Assembly: GCF_036850765.1 (NCBI RefSeq)
Contig: NC_089494.1
Location: 56,251,809-56,315,808 of the forward strand
Source: Saccopteryx bilineata
Taxonomy: Eukaryota; Chordata; Mammalia; Chiroptera; Emballonuridae
DNA: 64,000 nucleotides
Direction of reading: 5' to 3'
Shown here: positions 12,049 to 24,689 of the stretch, in pieces
How the letters are laid out: each line of letters opens with the position of its first letter
Position numbering within the stretch: position 1 is the first letter of the stretch
Notes under the pieces: model-generated
What the model was told of the DNA's origin: nothing
Seen by the model: the letters and a program-made list of their open reading frames with translations, nothing else
Database searches by the model: none
Program-made: the position numbers and the translations under genes

Positions 12049-13495
12049 CCCTATTATAGGGCCACAACAATCAAAACAGCATGGTATTGGCAGAAAAATA
12101 GACAATCAGACCAATGGAACAGAATAGAAAATCCAGAAATAAAACCACATATATATAGTCAAATAATTTTTGATAAAGGGGCCAACAACACACAATGGAG
12201 AAAAGAAACCTCTTCAATAAATGGTGCTGGGAAAACTGGAAAGCCACATGCAAAAGAATGAAACTGGACTACAGTCTCTCCCCCTGTACAAAAATTAACT
12301 CAAAATGGATCAAAGATCTAAACATAAGACCTGAAACAATTAAGTACATAGAAGAAGACATAGGTACTCAACTCATGGACCTGGGTTTTAAAGAGCATTT
12401 TATGAATTTGACTCCACAGGCAAGAGAAGTGAAGGCAAAAAATTAATGAATGGGACTACATCAGACTAAGAAGTTTTTGCTCAGCAAGAGAAACTGATAA
12501 CAAAATAAACAGAAAGCCAACTAAATGGGAAATGATATTTTCAAACAACAGCTCAGATATGGGCCTAATATCCAAAATATACAAAGAACTCATAAAACTC
12601 AACAACAAACAAACAACCCAATAACAAAATGGGAAGAGGATATGAATAGACACTTCTCCCAGGAAGAAATACAAATGGCCAACAGATATATGAAAAGATG
12701 CTCATCTTCTTTAGCTATTAGAGAAATGCAAATCAAAACGGCAATGAGATACCACCTCACACCTGTTCGATTAGTTGTTATTAGGAAGACAGGTAATAGC
12801 AAATGTTGGAGAGGCTGTGGAGAAAAAGGAACCCTCATCCACTGTTGGTGGGAATGTAAAGTAGTACAACCATTATGGAAGAAAGTATGGTGGTTCCTCA
12901 AAAAACTGAAAATAGAACTACCTTATGACCCAGCAATCCCTCTACTGGGTATATATCCCAAAAACTCAGAAACATTGATACGTAAAGACACATGCAGCCC
13001 CATGTTTATTGCAGCATTGTTCACAGTGGCCAGGACATGGAAACAACCAAAAAGCCCATCAATAGATGACTGGATAAAGAAGATGTAGCACATATACACT
13101 ATGGAATACTACTCAGCCATAAGAAATGATGACATCGGAACATTTACAGCAAAATGGTGGGATCTTGATAACATGATACAAAGTGAAATAAGTAAATCAG
13201 AAAAAACCAGGAACTGCATTATTCCATACGTAGGTGGGACATAATAGTGAAACTAAGAGACATTGATAAGAGTGTGGTGGTTACGGGGGGGGGGGAGGGG
13301 GGAATGGGAGAGGGAAAGGGGGTGGGGAGGGGCACAAAGAAAACAAGATAGAAGGTGACAGAGGACAATCTGACTTTGGGTAGTGGGTATGCAACATAAT
13401 TGAACGACAAGATAACCTGGACTTGTTATCTTTGAATATATGTATCCTGATTTATTGATGTCACCCCATTAAAAAAATAAAATTATATTAAAAAA
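12049..13495 (+). mobile_element. 5'-truncated L1 (3' end of ORF2 plus 3' UTR)
   Basis: Begins inside ORF2 and runs through its end near 13244, then a G-rich 3' UTR (13287-13330) and an A-rich tail ending at 13500. TSD aaaaagacaattgg at 12035-12048 and 13496-13509. Open stretches 12195-12446 and 12525-13088 read as the C-terminal L1 ORF2 region, with the Cys-rich segment [14 protein letters not shown] and [14 protein letters not shown], broken by a frameshift near 12440. Fairly young because the copy is little decayed. Confidence 0.93.
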
Positions 13496-13560
13496 AAAAA
13501 GACAATTGGTAATTTTCAATTGTGTGCCTATCTGAATAGTGTAATGAAATCTCAAACCAG

Positions 13561-13916
13561 GCCCTGGCCTGTTGGCTCGTTGTAGAATGTTGGCCCAGAG
13601 TGTGGATGTCCTGATTTTGATTCCTGGTCAGGGCACACAGGAGAAGCAACCATCTGCTTCTCCAACCCTTCTTCCCCCTTTACTTCTCCTGCAGCCATGG
13701 CTTGATTGGTTTTAAGTGCATCGGCCCCAGGTGCTAAGGATGGCTCTGTAGAGGCTCTGCCTCAGATGCTAAAAATAGCTCAGTTGTGAGCATGGCCCCA
13801 GATGGGCAGAACATTGGCCCCAGATGGGGGGTTGCCAGGTGGATCCCACTGGGGGCATATGCAGGAGTCTGTCTCTCTATTTCCCCTCCTCTCACCTGGA
13901 AAAAGAAAAAAATAAA
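13561..13916 (+). mobile_element. Ves-related SINE, diverged subtype, 15-bp TSD
   Basis: Forward copy: head gccctggcctgttggctcg, B-box-like gattttgattcctgg, body with 'ggccccagatgggcagaac' units, A-rich tail. TSD gaaatctcaaaccag at 13546-13560 and 13917-13931. It landed 50 bp from the L1 tail. Confidence 0.9.
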
Positions 13917-13931
13917 GAAATCTCAAACCAG

Positions 13932-14336
13932 TCTGCTCTGTGTTGCCCCAGAATTGAATTAGCCCTTGATTCAGTGTATCCATGCTGCATAAGCTCCCCA
14001 CCCTTTAGCCACTTAGTCGCGTTCAGTTTTAAGATCCACTGTCGTTGTATAGCAGTGCTTGTGTTCAAGTAACCTCATACTTAGTAATGGCCCCAAAGCC
14101 ATTCACATAACTTCTATTATATTATTTTATAATTGTTTTATTTTATTATTATTTATTGTTGTTAATCTCTTACTGTGCCTAATTTATATATTAAACTATC
14201 ATAAGTATGTATTTGTAGGAAAAACATAGTATATTTAGGATTCAGTACTATCTATAGGCTCAAGCTTCCACTGGAGTTTCCAGACTGTATTCCCTGGCTA
14301 AGGGGGCAATACTTAATATAAAAATTAAGAATTTCT
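13932..14336. other. AT-rich non-coding sequence
   Basis: No gene or repeat recognised. Confidence 0.45.
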
Positions 14337-14652
14337 GTCTGATCACGTGGTGGCACAGTGACTAGAGCATCAGACTGGGACACGGAGGACCCAGGATCGA
14401 AACCTCAAGGTCGCCAGCTTGAGCATGGGCTCATCTGGTTTGAGCAAGGCTCACCAGCTTGAGCCCAAGGTCGCTAGCTTGAGCAAGGTGTCACTCGGTC
14501 TGCTGTAGCCACTCGGACAAGGCACATGTGAGAAATCAATCAATGAACAACTAAGGTGCCACAATGAAGAATTGATGCTTCTAATCTCTCTCCCTCCCTG
14601 TCTGTCGGTCCCTGTCTGCCCCTCTCCCTGTCTCTCTGTCTCTCACACACAC
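14337..14652 (+). mobile_element. SINE with repeated 'TTGAGCCCAAGGTCGC' body
   Basis: Forward copy: head 'ctgatcacgtggtggcacagtgactagagcatc', B-box-like 'ggatcgaaacc', body with repeated 'agcttgagca(a)gg', tail of CT-rich then (CA)n. Flanks share 'aatttct' with mismatches, so the TSD is approximate. Confidence 0.85.
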
Positions 14653-14689
14653 AAAAATCACTAATTTCTATAACACTGAGAAGGGATGG

Positions 14690-15690
14690 ATTTTTCTAAG
14701 CTAAAGATAGTGGTCATAAATAAAAAGGTGGATAGATATGATGACATTAAAAGTAAGAAGTTAAGTACATCTGAAAATCTTCATGAACAAAATGAAAGGT
14801 AAATTAATGGAAATATATTTGCAATATTTTTAGAGAGAGTTAATGTGCTTAATATACAAAAAAAAAACTATTAAACTCAACAAGAGAGACAAGTTCCAAT
14901 TAAAAAAGAAAAAAGAAACAAAGGCCATCAGTAGAGAATTCACAAATAAAAGCTATAATACTTAGTCAATTGCATGTGAAAAACTGTTCAATTTTGTTAG
15001 TCATCACATAAGTGCATTTGAAAACATGCCATGCTTGTCAGAATGACTAAGAGTTCTTAAGAGTTCTTTCACCAGATTTCTCAGTGTGTTGAGGATATAG
15101 GGAAATAAATACTCTCATACACTGCTGATAGAACTGTAAATCGGTTTAGCTTATCTAGAAGTCAAATTGTCAATATGTATTTAAAATGGACACAGGAATT
15201 CTACTTTCTAGAATTTATCCTAAGGGAATAATCCATAGATATACATAAAGACTCAGATACAAAACAGTCCTTTCCAAGAATATTTAAAATAGAGTGGAGA
15301 AAAAGACTATTATAACACCACCCTAGTAGTAGAGGAAATGAAATTGTTTTAGGTAGTCTTTCTAATATGGAGGTGTTTGGGAGAAATAGCTACCCAAGCT
15401 TTAGGGCTTACCTCAGCTTCAGGTCCTCATAACCTGGGAATGAGATTCCAATTAGGTTCAATTATCTCTTTAGAGTGAGCATTTTTCTGCCTGCATGGAA
15501 AGATGTTTGTTATATAGACTGAAAAGCAATATACAAAGCTGTATGTACAGTTTCAGATTTATATATATGTAGTTACATTTTTAAAAATCTAAAAAATATA
15601 CTCTTGATTAAAATGCATATCTCTCTGGTGGTAGGCAGTATTTTTATTTTTTACGATATTTTTCAAATTTTCTATATTGAACACATTAGT
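14690..15690 (+). repeat. Old L1 (L1M-type) 3' region
   Basis: Fragments of decayed ORF2 C-terminus ('actgctgatagaactgtaaat', 'ggaattctactttctagaatttatcc') followed by a 3' UTR-like end ('tttttcaaattttctatattgaacac'). Highly decayed, no frame remains. Confidence 0.75.
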
Positions 15691-16519
15691 GGGTTTTTTT
15701 TTACATCTATTGAAGTATAATATACATCTAGAAAAGTACACCTCTTATAAATATACAGCTTGATGAATTTCTGCAAACTGACCACAGCTTTGTAACCGAT
15801 GCCCAACTCAAGACACAGTATACGGTCGGTTCATTTGGTGCTCAGTTTAAGTCATGGCCCACACCTCACTGCCCCACCACTTCCAACATAATGACTAGCC
15901 TGACTTCTAATGGCATGCATTAATTTTACATGGTTTTGTACTTCATATAAATAGATAAATTCATATAATTTGTTATCTTTTGGTCTATTTCTACTTAATG
16001 TTACTGAGATTCATCCATATTGATGCAGGTAGTTTAAGTCCTTCCTTCTCACTGCTGTATGTTTTTCTCTCATGGAAATTCATACTGTATGTCACAGTGT
16101 ATTTACCCATTTTACTGTTGATAGACATTTGTATACTTTTCAGTTTAGGCCTATTATGATTTGTGCTTCTATGAACATTGTAGTGAATATTGTGCTTGTG
16201 AACATAGCTACATTCTGTTGGCTACGTGGAGTGAAATTGCTGGGTCTATGCCCAGCTTTAGTATATATGGCCAGTTTTCGGAAGGAATTGTACTAATTTG
16301 TATTTCACCAGCCATATTTGAATTTTTGTTGCCCCATATCCTCATCAAGTACTTTATATTTTCTGTCATTTTCATTTTAACAATGTTTGTAGAGGTAGTA
16401 TTATTACACTGTGGTTTCAGTTTGCATTCTTCTAATGAGTGATGAGGTTGAGTGCCTTTCAATATGTTTATTGGTCATTTGGATATTGTTTTCTGTGAAT
16501 TCAAACCTTTTGCTCATTT

Positions 16520-16556
16520 AAAAAAAATTTTTTTTATTCATTTTAGAGAGGAGAGG

Positions 16557-16607
<51 letters not shown>

Positions 16608-16746
16608 CAGAGAGAAAGAAGGGGGAGGAGCTGGAAGCATCAATTCCCATATGTGCCTTGACCAGGCAAGCCCAGGGTTTCGAACTGGCAACCTCAGCAT
16701 TTCCAGGTCGACGCTTTATCCACTGCGCCACCACAGGTCAGGCCTC
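16520..16746 (-). mobile_element. Ves-type SINE ('GACCTGTGGTGGCGCAGTGG' subtype), 14-bp TSD
   Basis: Head at right (ccactgcgccaccacaggtcaggcc), B-box complement gtttcgaact, (GA)n region 16555-16605, A/T tail at left. TSD ccttttgctcattt at 16506-16519 and 16747-16760. Same subtype as 22580 and 56249. Confidence 0.92.
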
Positions 16747-17179
16747 CCTTTTGCTCATTTTTAATTATCTTATTGATTTGTAAGTTTTCCTATGTAGTTT
16801 GGAAGTAAGGCATTTGTTGGATGTATACATTGTGAATATATCTTCCTTTTCTATGAGTTTTTTAACTTCTCAATAGTCTTTTGATGAAGAAACACTTAAT
16901 ATATTTCAGTTTATAATTTTTCCTATTATGATTAATACTTTTTATGTCTATGCCTACTCCAAAGTCATCAAAATGTTTTTTTTAATCTATTTCTTTGAAG
17001 GATTTGCTAATTTTTTGAACCATTTAGATTTACAGTCCTTCCAGAATTGTCATATAGTGTGAGAGATAGGGATAAAGATACTTTTTTCCAGTATAGATAT
17101 CCAATAAACCCATTCCATTTGGTGAAATGAGCACCTTTTCACCATTACATTATCATCTTCATCATGAATCAGATGACAA

Positions 17180-17206
17180 GTGTGTGTGTGTGTGTGTGTG
17201 TGTGTA
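17180..17206. repeat. (GT)n microsatellite
   Basis: Uninterrupted GT dinucleotides. Confidence 0.95.
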
Positions 17207-17414
17207 GTCCTCCAGCTCTGTTCGTCTTCAGAACTGCCTTAGCTATTCTTTGCTCTTTGAACTTCCTTATTGACTTTAGAATCATGCTCTTAATTTCAAA
17301 AGAAAATCCTGATGGTATTTTGGTCAAAATTGCATTGAATATACAGATTAATTGGAAAGAGTGAACCATTAGTTTTGTAATAAGAAAATGCATATTTATA
17401 CATTCATTGGTTGA

Positions 17415-17503
17415 TTTCCTGTATGTTCTCTGACCAGGGTTCAAAGTCACAACTCTGACATGTCAGGACAATGCTCTAATCAACTGAGCTACCTGGCCAG
17501 GGC
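17415..17503 (-). mobile_element. Truncated tRNA-head SINE fragment
   Basis: Only the head remains: 'tctgaccagggttcaaagtcac … caactgagctacctggccagggcc'. Flanks share 'aaaatgca', a possible short TSD. Confidence 0.75.
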
Positions 17504-18755
17504 CTAAAATGCAAAATAATTTTTAAAAATAAAATACTAAAATTCTACTAGGTTAAGATTTTTTTAATCAGTTCTATTTTTTTTCAGAAAGAAGATCTGT
17601 CTTTTAAATTTTCAATTACAGATATATTCAAGGCATATATATTGTAGGTGTATTCTTGAAGATATGAAAGTAATGGTACAATACAACTAGTTATTAGTTC
17701 TTTGGAGAAGTCAAGGTTTATTTCTTCACATAAGAAATTTGGAGAAAGTACATTCAAATAGCCTACATTGAATTACTGCTTTCTTGAGGTTTGGATCATC
17801 ATTAAAGGCCTCATGTCATAAAGCTGTCTGTTGTAAGCATATTTCTTGTAAGCTGTTAGAAGCATATGCTAAGAAAGTTCTATTTTACATCTATTGGGTG
17901 GCCTTCCTGTCCATCTGCCTTCCTGTATTCAGCATTTGTCCTGGGCAAAAGTTCCCTGATTGGCTAAATAATAATCACATAGTAAATCAGTATAAATTTA
18001 TTATTTTTTACTACAAATTCCATGCCAATGCATTGCCTAATAAAACAGTTTTCTGTGGGAATAAGTTATCCTAAATTGTCTAAAATATTTCTAAATGTCA
18101 CTTTTTGAAAAAAGTATTCTTCCACATACTTCTTCCAAACAGCATTATCCACAAAGTTCCCTTGAAGGTTTAGGAAGCCTACTTTATTGTGACGCTTAGA
18201 ATAAAAAGCTTTCTTAACTAGGATAAAAGAGAATGAGAGAAGTCACCTATAGTCAAGGATGATGTATCAATATAAAGAAGTCATGGGACATTTGATTCAT
18301 TTCCAGGAAAGTGTTGAGAATGAAGTGGATACAGTTCCAGGGACACAGGATAGACATGTGTAAGCCAAAGTACAGGAGAAGGAAAGTCTACACAGTAGAA
18401 AATGAGAGCTGGCTAGATTCTGAGAATTAAATATGGCTTTCTAGCTTCCTGAATGTGATGTGCTTCAGGAAGCTCATCCTTCTAGTTCTCTGAGACACCT
18501 ATGTTTTGAAGATGAGAAGGACTCATTTATGACCTAAGGAGAAGGTCCTGGGGCAGGCTGTTTGTCCTCTGGGAATTGCTGTGTAGTACCCTGGAGTTTC
18601 AGTCTAATGGGCCCCCCAAAGTGCTGGTGCTTCCTCTGGAATGGAGGAATTAAATGCCTTTTCCACATCTAGCTGCTGTCCGAGTAGAATTCATTGGCAG
18701 TTGAACAGTCTGCCCCCAGATTATGGTAGAGATTACTTTCAAATAGCTGTGATTT
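17504..18755. other. Unique-looking AT-rich sequence
   Basis: No gene or known repeat recognised. Confidence 0.45.
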
Positions 18756-18759
18756 TTAG

Positions 18760-18905
18760 AGCAGTTTTTCTCAACCCTGGCTGCCCATTAGAGATACTTG
18801 GGGAGGTTTCTACTCAGGCAGTGGCCCCATTCCTGACCAATTACATCAGAATCTCTGGGGATGGGGCCCTGCCATCAATATTTTAAGAAACTGTTCCAGG
18901 TACTT
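18760..18905. repeat. MER5/Charlie-like hAT remnant
   Basis: 'cagtttttctcaaccctggctgcccattagagatacttgggga' and 'atcagaatctctggggatgggg' are characteristic of these placental non-autonomous hATs. Right terminus is decayed. Confidence 0.75.
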
Positions 18906-19299
18906 TTAATATATGACTCATGTTTAGAACCATGGCACCCTCTTTGACACTAATCTTTCCCTCTGCCTCCAGTCCCATTTAGTCCATCACCAAGTCTTGT
19001 TGCTTTTTCTTCTCAGGTTTGTCACTTTTCTCCACTTTTTTATTCTGCTGTCACTATTGAGGCCCACCCACAATTTTCACTTCCTTGGAATTTGTCTACA
19101 TTCCCGTAGCTGCCTCTGTATTGTGTACTGCATGTCTTACCCATTCTGAAGACAAGGTGATTTTTTTCACAAATAAAACCTAATCATATCAGTCTCCCAG
19201 CTCCTGCACCTTCCTAGGCCAACACCCCAGCTTGGCCTGAAATTACCCTCATTCCCTGACCTCTGCTTAGTTCCTCAGCCTTCTTTCACATCCCATTCC
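18906..19299. other. Non-coding, CT-rich, possibly ancient L2
   Basis: Pyrimidine-rich; leads into the clearer L2 segment. Confidence 0.4.
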
Positions 19300-19525
19300 T
19301 CTTGCTTTCTCTGCTCTAGGGGGACTGGGCTTCAGGACCTATGTGCATTGTATTTTCTTTCTTGGAATGTCCTTTTTTTAAATTTTTACTCGTATTCCTT
19401 TGTTAGCTCTTAGCTCAAATGTGACCTCTCAGATGGCCTTGACCAGGGCATTCATAGCACTGTTTCTTTTCTCTCTTGTTATAGGTGCATTTTATCCTTA
19501 TCAGAGAGATAAAGTGTAGACCTCT
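19300..19525. repeat. L2-like LINE fragment
   Basis: 'cttggaatgtcc', 'ttagctcaaatgtgacctctcagatggccttgaccagggc' and 'atagcactgtttc' follow the order of the common L2 3' segment. Confidence 0.65.
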
Positions 19526-19916
19526 TATATATTTAAAATTTTAGCAAGTATGTGTTGTTGAGCCAGAATTCTGTGAAAACAATATATGCATTTAAAAAGA
19601 CTAGAAATAAACAACAAAATGGTTAATCTTGAGTGGCAGGAACATGGAAAAATTTCCCCTAATTATTGTCTTCTCTTTGTATTTTTCAAAATATCTAGAA
19701 TGATATAAAGTACTTAAAAAAAATATTTAGACAATTAAATTTAACGGGAGACATTGGTCAATCAGAGTGCATAGATTTAGAGAAAACATCTCCATATCCT
19801 TTGGACAGTCAATTATGTTGTATACCCATCACCCAAAGTCAAATCATCTTCTGTCACCATATATTTTGTTTCTCTTTAAGCCCCTCCCCTGAAGGGAGGG
19901 GCAGAGTACTTTTTTT

Positions 19917-20252
19917 TTTAAGTGAGAGGAGGGGAGATAGTGAGACAGACTCCCACATATACCCCAACAGGGGTCTACCTGACAATCTCCATTGGGGCTG
20001 ATGCTCAAGTCAACTAAGCTATTTTTAGCATCTGAGGCTGATGCACTTGAACCAATGGAGCTGTCCTTAGTGCCTGAGGCCACACTCAAACCTACTGAGC
20101 CACTGGCTACAGGAGAGGAAGAGGGAGTGATGGAGGAGAGGGAGGGGGAGAAAAGCAGATGGTTGTTTCTGATGTGTGCCCTGACTGGGGATTAATCCTG
20201 GGATGTCCACACATGGGGCCAACACTATCCACTGAGCCACCCAGCAAGGGCC
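19917..20252 (-). mobile_element. Ves-related SINE, diverged subtype
   Basis: T-run plus 'aagtgagaggaggggagatagtgagacagactcccacat' at the tail end, head at the right (ctgactggggattaatcctgg … ccactgagccacccagcaagggcc). Flanks share 'agtactttt' as an approximate TSD. Confidence 0.85.
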
Positions 20253-21095
20253 ATAAAGTACTTTTAAATTGAGGAAAATATTCAGTCAATGTAAAAGTGT
20301 GTCTAGATGGTATATATAGAGTATGTCTGGAAATTAGACTGTATGATATGGTCCCTTTAGTTAACTACACTTTCCCACAAAGCAAAAGCCAGAAAACAGT
20401 GTTCTTGCTTCTAAACTTTTTAAGATGACATGGGTTTTCAGTGAACTGAGAACATTACTTGCTTGATAGAGGAATCTGACTTATGTGGAGTAATCTAGCA
20501 AATTGCTCAAGTTCCCTTCCATGTCACAGGAGGGGCAATGGCAGGTAGCTCAGGGAGCCAGGAGAGCTTATTCTTGCTTCACAACAGGACTCAGGTGACC
20601 TGCTCAGTGGGTCCAGGACCTGCCTGCTCAGGAAAGTTTAAGGTTGCTGTGGGAGGAACGCAGCTGCAATGTCTGCCCTTGCCCAGATCTTCATGTTCCG
20701 TTATGATTTCAAGTTCTGTCTCCCATATTCTGCTGTGACATGCTGCACCACTGTGCCAGTTAGAGCAGAGGGTGAGCAGAAACGGCCTTCCCCATTATGA
20801 GGAAGACTGCATGCCCAGTCAGAAAGCATGGTTCTTTGTTGTAGCTACAAGTGTACCATGTACCCATTTTGGTGGGATACCAAGACTCAAGTGTTAAAAT
20901 CAGTATCTGCCTAAGGCTAAAGCCTAAACCACCATTAAAAATAACTTTCAAATGTGGAAATAGAAATTGTATCATATTATGGGTTTAACTATTATTTATC
21001 TCTTTGAGGTACTGAGGTGGCAAAGCTGATCTTCTGTGTGTGTGTATGTGCACACATGTGTGCACTAATGAGTTACTTGTTTTCTATCTGGGGTA
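20253..21095. other. Unique-looking sequence
   Basis: No gene or repeat recognised. Confidence 0.45.
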
Positions 21096-21430
21096 CTGTT
21101 GCATGGGTTAACTGCAGATTATTGATCATTCTGCTTGTGATAAATATGGATTGTTTCCAGCTAGGGGAAAATGTGAACATTTTTATCTGTGTTTCCTGGC
21201 ACAGTTGTTGAAGAGTTTATGTAAGATATGTGCCTGGGAGTCCAACTGCTGGGTTATGGGATTTTCTTTTTCTTTCTATTTTTATTGAGAAATAATTGAC
21301 ATACATCACTGTATAAGACTAAGGCATGAAGCATGATAGTTTCATTTACAGATATTATAAAATAATTGCAATAGGTTCAGCTAACATCCATCATCTTGTA
21401 TAAATACAGTGTACAGAATAGAAAGAACTT
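21096..21430 (-). repeat. Old antisense L1 fragment
   Basis: 'gtgcctgggagtccaactgctgggttatggg' is ORF2-derived; 'tttttattgagaaataattgacatacatcactgtataag' is L1 3' UTR-like in reverse. Confidence 0.7.
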
Positions 21431-22562
21431 CAGCTGAATTAATTATAGCTATTATTTAGCCAAAGGTTCACGGAACACCTTTTAAGTGCAGGAATCTGGT
21501 TGGCTTAAGATCTATCATAATGAATGAGAATATAATAACCTTGTTTTATTTACAGTTAGGTAACTCAAATGCCTCAGGCTCTTTACCTATTATATTACCT
21601 AATTCAAAATTGTTCAAACCTCTCTCCTACTTAATGCAAGAATTCTAATATTTTATCAGCTTGCTCTCTTGCACACTTTTTAAATTCAACATCTTGTTAT
21701 TCAACTTGTTATTCAACATCTTAACCAGCTGCCTGGTACTGGACTACAGCATCATTCTCTTGTCAGTACCATCTTTGTTCTCCTGCTGCCTTTCCCATGT
21801 CTGGCTTGAACCTCGGGTGCCATTCCAGACTCTCACACAATTCCCCACAGTAAGAGGAGGATTGGCTGTGATGTTTGCATGACTTCAACCATGGCTTCAG
21901 GATTTCAAAAGAAAAAAGGAAAGAAAATACAAGTGGAGAACTCCATAGTTGCTACTAGATATAGAGGTTCCCTGAGTTCACAGATCAAAGCCCTGTGCAG
22001 GCATTCTCAGCTATGCAGTCTTCTCTGCCCAGGCTCAGGCCTGTCTCCATGTTTCAGGATCCATTTACTTCCCCCGCAAAGAGAATGCCTAGAACAAATC
22101 ACTAATACCTGGATCTCAAGCCACCTATGCTCCAGGCCCAGTGACAGTCAGTTACAGGCTCACCCCTCTAAGTGTCTATTTCTTGCCCCCATGAATCTTT
22201 TTAGCCTGAAAGTGGAGAAATCTCTTACTTTTGGCAATCCTTCACCCATCCACAAAGGTGTAGTCTTTTCCCTTAGGTCCTGAGATAACTCAGAACAATA
22301 TCAGTACTTTCCCCCAAACTGAGTTTATTAATCTGAAATGATCCCTAATATGGAGTTCATACAGTAGAGTCCAGCTTGAGCTTCAGCAATCTTAGGCTGT
22401 TCTTCTTTCTAAGGTAAGATGCATTCATGTCCTTTCTGGCTCCCAGTCTCCATCCATCTCCTGATTAAGTCCTTGGGCAAGAAAACACACTCATCTCTGG
22501 GTATCTAACAAAAACTTTTAGGGACAAGCCAATTTAAATTGACTTACAGGGAAAAAAATGTG
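21431..22562. other. Unique-looking sequence
   Basis: The 134-codon frame at 21879-22283 (Ser/Leu-rich, no recognisable domain, no splice or Kozak support) is not called as a gene. No repeat recognised. Confidence 0.45.
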
Positions 22563-22579
22563 AAAGAAAAGAGAATTTG

Positions 22580-22706
22580 GGCCTGACCTGTGCTGACGCA
22601 GTGGATAAAGCGTCGACCTGGAAATGCTGAGGTCACCGGTTCGAAACCCTGGGCTTGCCTGGTCAAGGCAGATATGGGAGTTGATGCTTCCAGGTCCTCC
22701 CCCCTG

Positions 22707-22757
<51 letters not shown>

Positions 22758-22800
22758 TTTCTTCTCTCTAAAATGAATAAATAAAATTAAATTTAAAAAA
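22580..22800 (+). mobile_element. Ves-type SINE ('GACCTGTG…GCAGTGGATAAAGCG' subtype), 16-bp TSD
   Basis: Forward copy with head, B box ggttcgaaaccc, (CT)n at 22703-22755 and tail 'aaaatgaataaataaaatt'. TSD aaagaaaagagaattt at 22563-22578 and 22801-22816. Confidence 0.93.
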
Positions 22801-22816
22801 AAAGAAAAGAGAATTT

Positions 22817-24575
22817 TCAGAGACGCTACTGTGGCTACTGTGCTGCTATGAGAACAGCTTTTATATGATCATGAAAGCAGATAAGCTCATGGAGCCACAT
22901 TATCTCCAGAGTCCAGGCTTTACCTTCATATCTCTGCTTAACTAAAAGATCCTCTAAGTTGTGTTCCCCAAAACAAAAGAGCAGTGTGCCCCTAAAGCAG
23001 AACTCAAAGCTTTTCCTTGAGGGAAATAATCTGCTAGAAGCATTAAAATGTCAGTTTTTCTTATTTAGCAATTAGCGTCAAAATCACTTGGGATTCACTT
23101 TAAGCCAGAGCACCACATTATGACCTATTTCACTAGAATTCCGCAAAGTCTTAGTAGGTGGTCAGAAAAAAAATCTGAGACAGATAAATTGCCTACTGAA
23201 TTCAAATAGTGAGCAATCATTTCAGACTACTACAAGAAAGCTAAGATGCTATAGCAGTATGCTCAGAGTACTTTGGGGACTGTTATGCGAAGACTTCTCT
23301 GTAGTCACTCTCCTAAAAAAGGAGCAGCAATATTTGCTTCTAGTTGATTTTAAGCTCTTTATTTTTTAAAGTTCTTGATTTTATTTATTTCATTGGTCAC
23401 CATAGGACCAAGGTTAACATATGTATATAGTCAGTGCTTAACTGAAACCAATATAGCTTCCCATATAGATTCTATTATAAAATCAATAATGAAACATAAC
23501 AAAAACTGAACATACTCAACTGACCTCTTAATTTTTACAAAAATTGTACGTATTTGAGGAGAGGGTATTATTTTTACCCTGATACCCAAGAACTCAACTT
23601 TTGATCTTTCTTTGAACTAGTAGTTTAGGAGTCAGAACCAAATATTGGTAACATAATGAAGTGGGCAAGAATCGATGTCAGAGTCCTGAATCCTCACTGT
23701 GTATTTTTATTCTACCCAATGAAAATGAACAAATTAGGACTTGGTGGACAGAATGCATACATGCATACTCCCCCTACCTCCAGGCATTACTAGCTCCCTA
23801 GAGTGCCTCCTGCATGTGGTTGAGAGGAACTCTGGGAGAAAGTAGAATAGGGCTAAAGATTATGAAAGGTGCTATATACTGAAGAGGTTTTTTAAGTTCT
23901 AGAATGGCCATTCACTTCATTTTAAGGGTTTGTTTCTAACTACTTAAATAATGTATATTTCAAGAAAAAAAATCTAAAGCATGATTTATTTTAGGACAAA
24001 TAGCAACCAAAAAAGCACAGGGAAGCAGGCTTTTTTTTATAAGGTAATAGAAAGAAGTCATTTTTTGAGATTTCAGATTTAAAAAGGAGCATCATATGAT
24101 GTATGTCCTGTCTCTGTGAGCTATACCATATGTTAATCAGCACCATGGGCAAGGTGATCCACTTCCAAAGGAATTAAATTTTAAGACCAGAGTATTATCA
24201 GTCCTCAGCTAGTTAAGGATCTTGGTTGCTTGAGTTAAAATATAACACTTAGACTGTGGTGATTCAATGAGTTTCTGACCCAGGCTTGCAAGGTTAAAAG
24301 TTATTGGTGTGACTTATATAATGCAATGAATTTGTTTTTCAGATAAGTTATGATATATTAATGATGATCTTTTCTAAAAATTATTTTTAATCACTTAGTT
24401 CAGTTAAATTTTAAGATACATTTTAATATTTTAAAGGGAGGACTGAAAGTAATTGTGTGAACATAACTTTTATATGATACTGATATTTTTTAAAGTTTTG
24501 TGAGAAAAATGGTTTTTGACCCCATAATATATTAGATTTAGGGAATAAAAGCAAGAATATTGATATGTGCAGTTT
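22817..24575. other. Unique-looking AT-rich sequence
   Basis: No gene or confident repeat in this 1.75 kb. Confidence 0.45.
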
Positions 24576-24689
24576 AAATAACATTTTACAGCAGAGGGGG
24601 GGCAGGCCTGCAGATAGACCACACCTAGGGAACACAGAGGCCACACCCAGTGGACTCCAGTGGACAAAACCTTCCTTTACACAGAGAAA

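Larger units (their letters stand above)
15692..17400 (-). repeat. Old antisense L1, split by a SINE
   Basis: Reads as the reverse of an L1 3' UTR and ORF2: 'attgaagtataatatacatctagaaaagtacacc', then ORF2 antisense landmarks (tgttgatagacatttg, aattgctgggtc, catttggatattg). A Ves-type SINE interrupts it at 16520-16746 and a (GT)n lies at 17180-17206. Confidence 0.85.

Noticed and set aside
16555..16605. Independent (GA)n microsatellite
   Set aside because: It is the purine-rich segment of the SINE at 16520-16746, equivalent to the (CT)n at 22703-22755.
21879..22283. 134-codon open frame
   Set aside because: No domain, no splice or start context, no relatives recognised; length is within chance for this composition.
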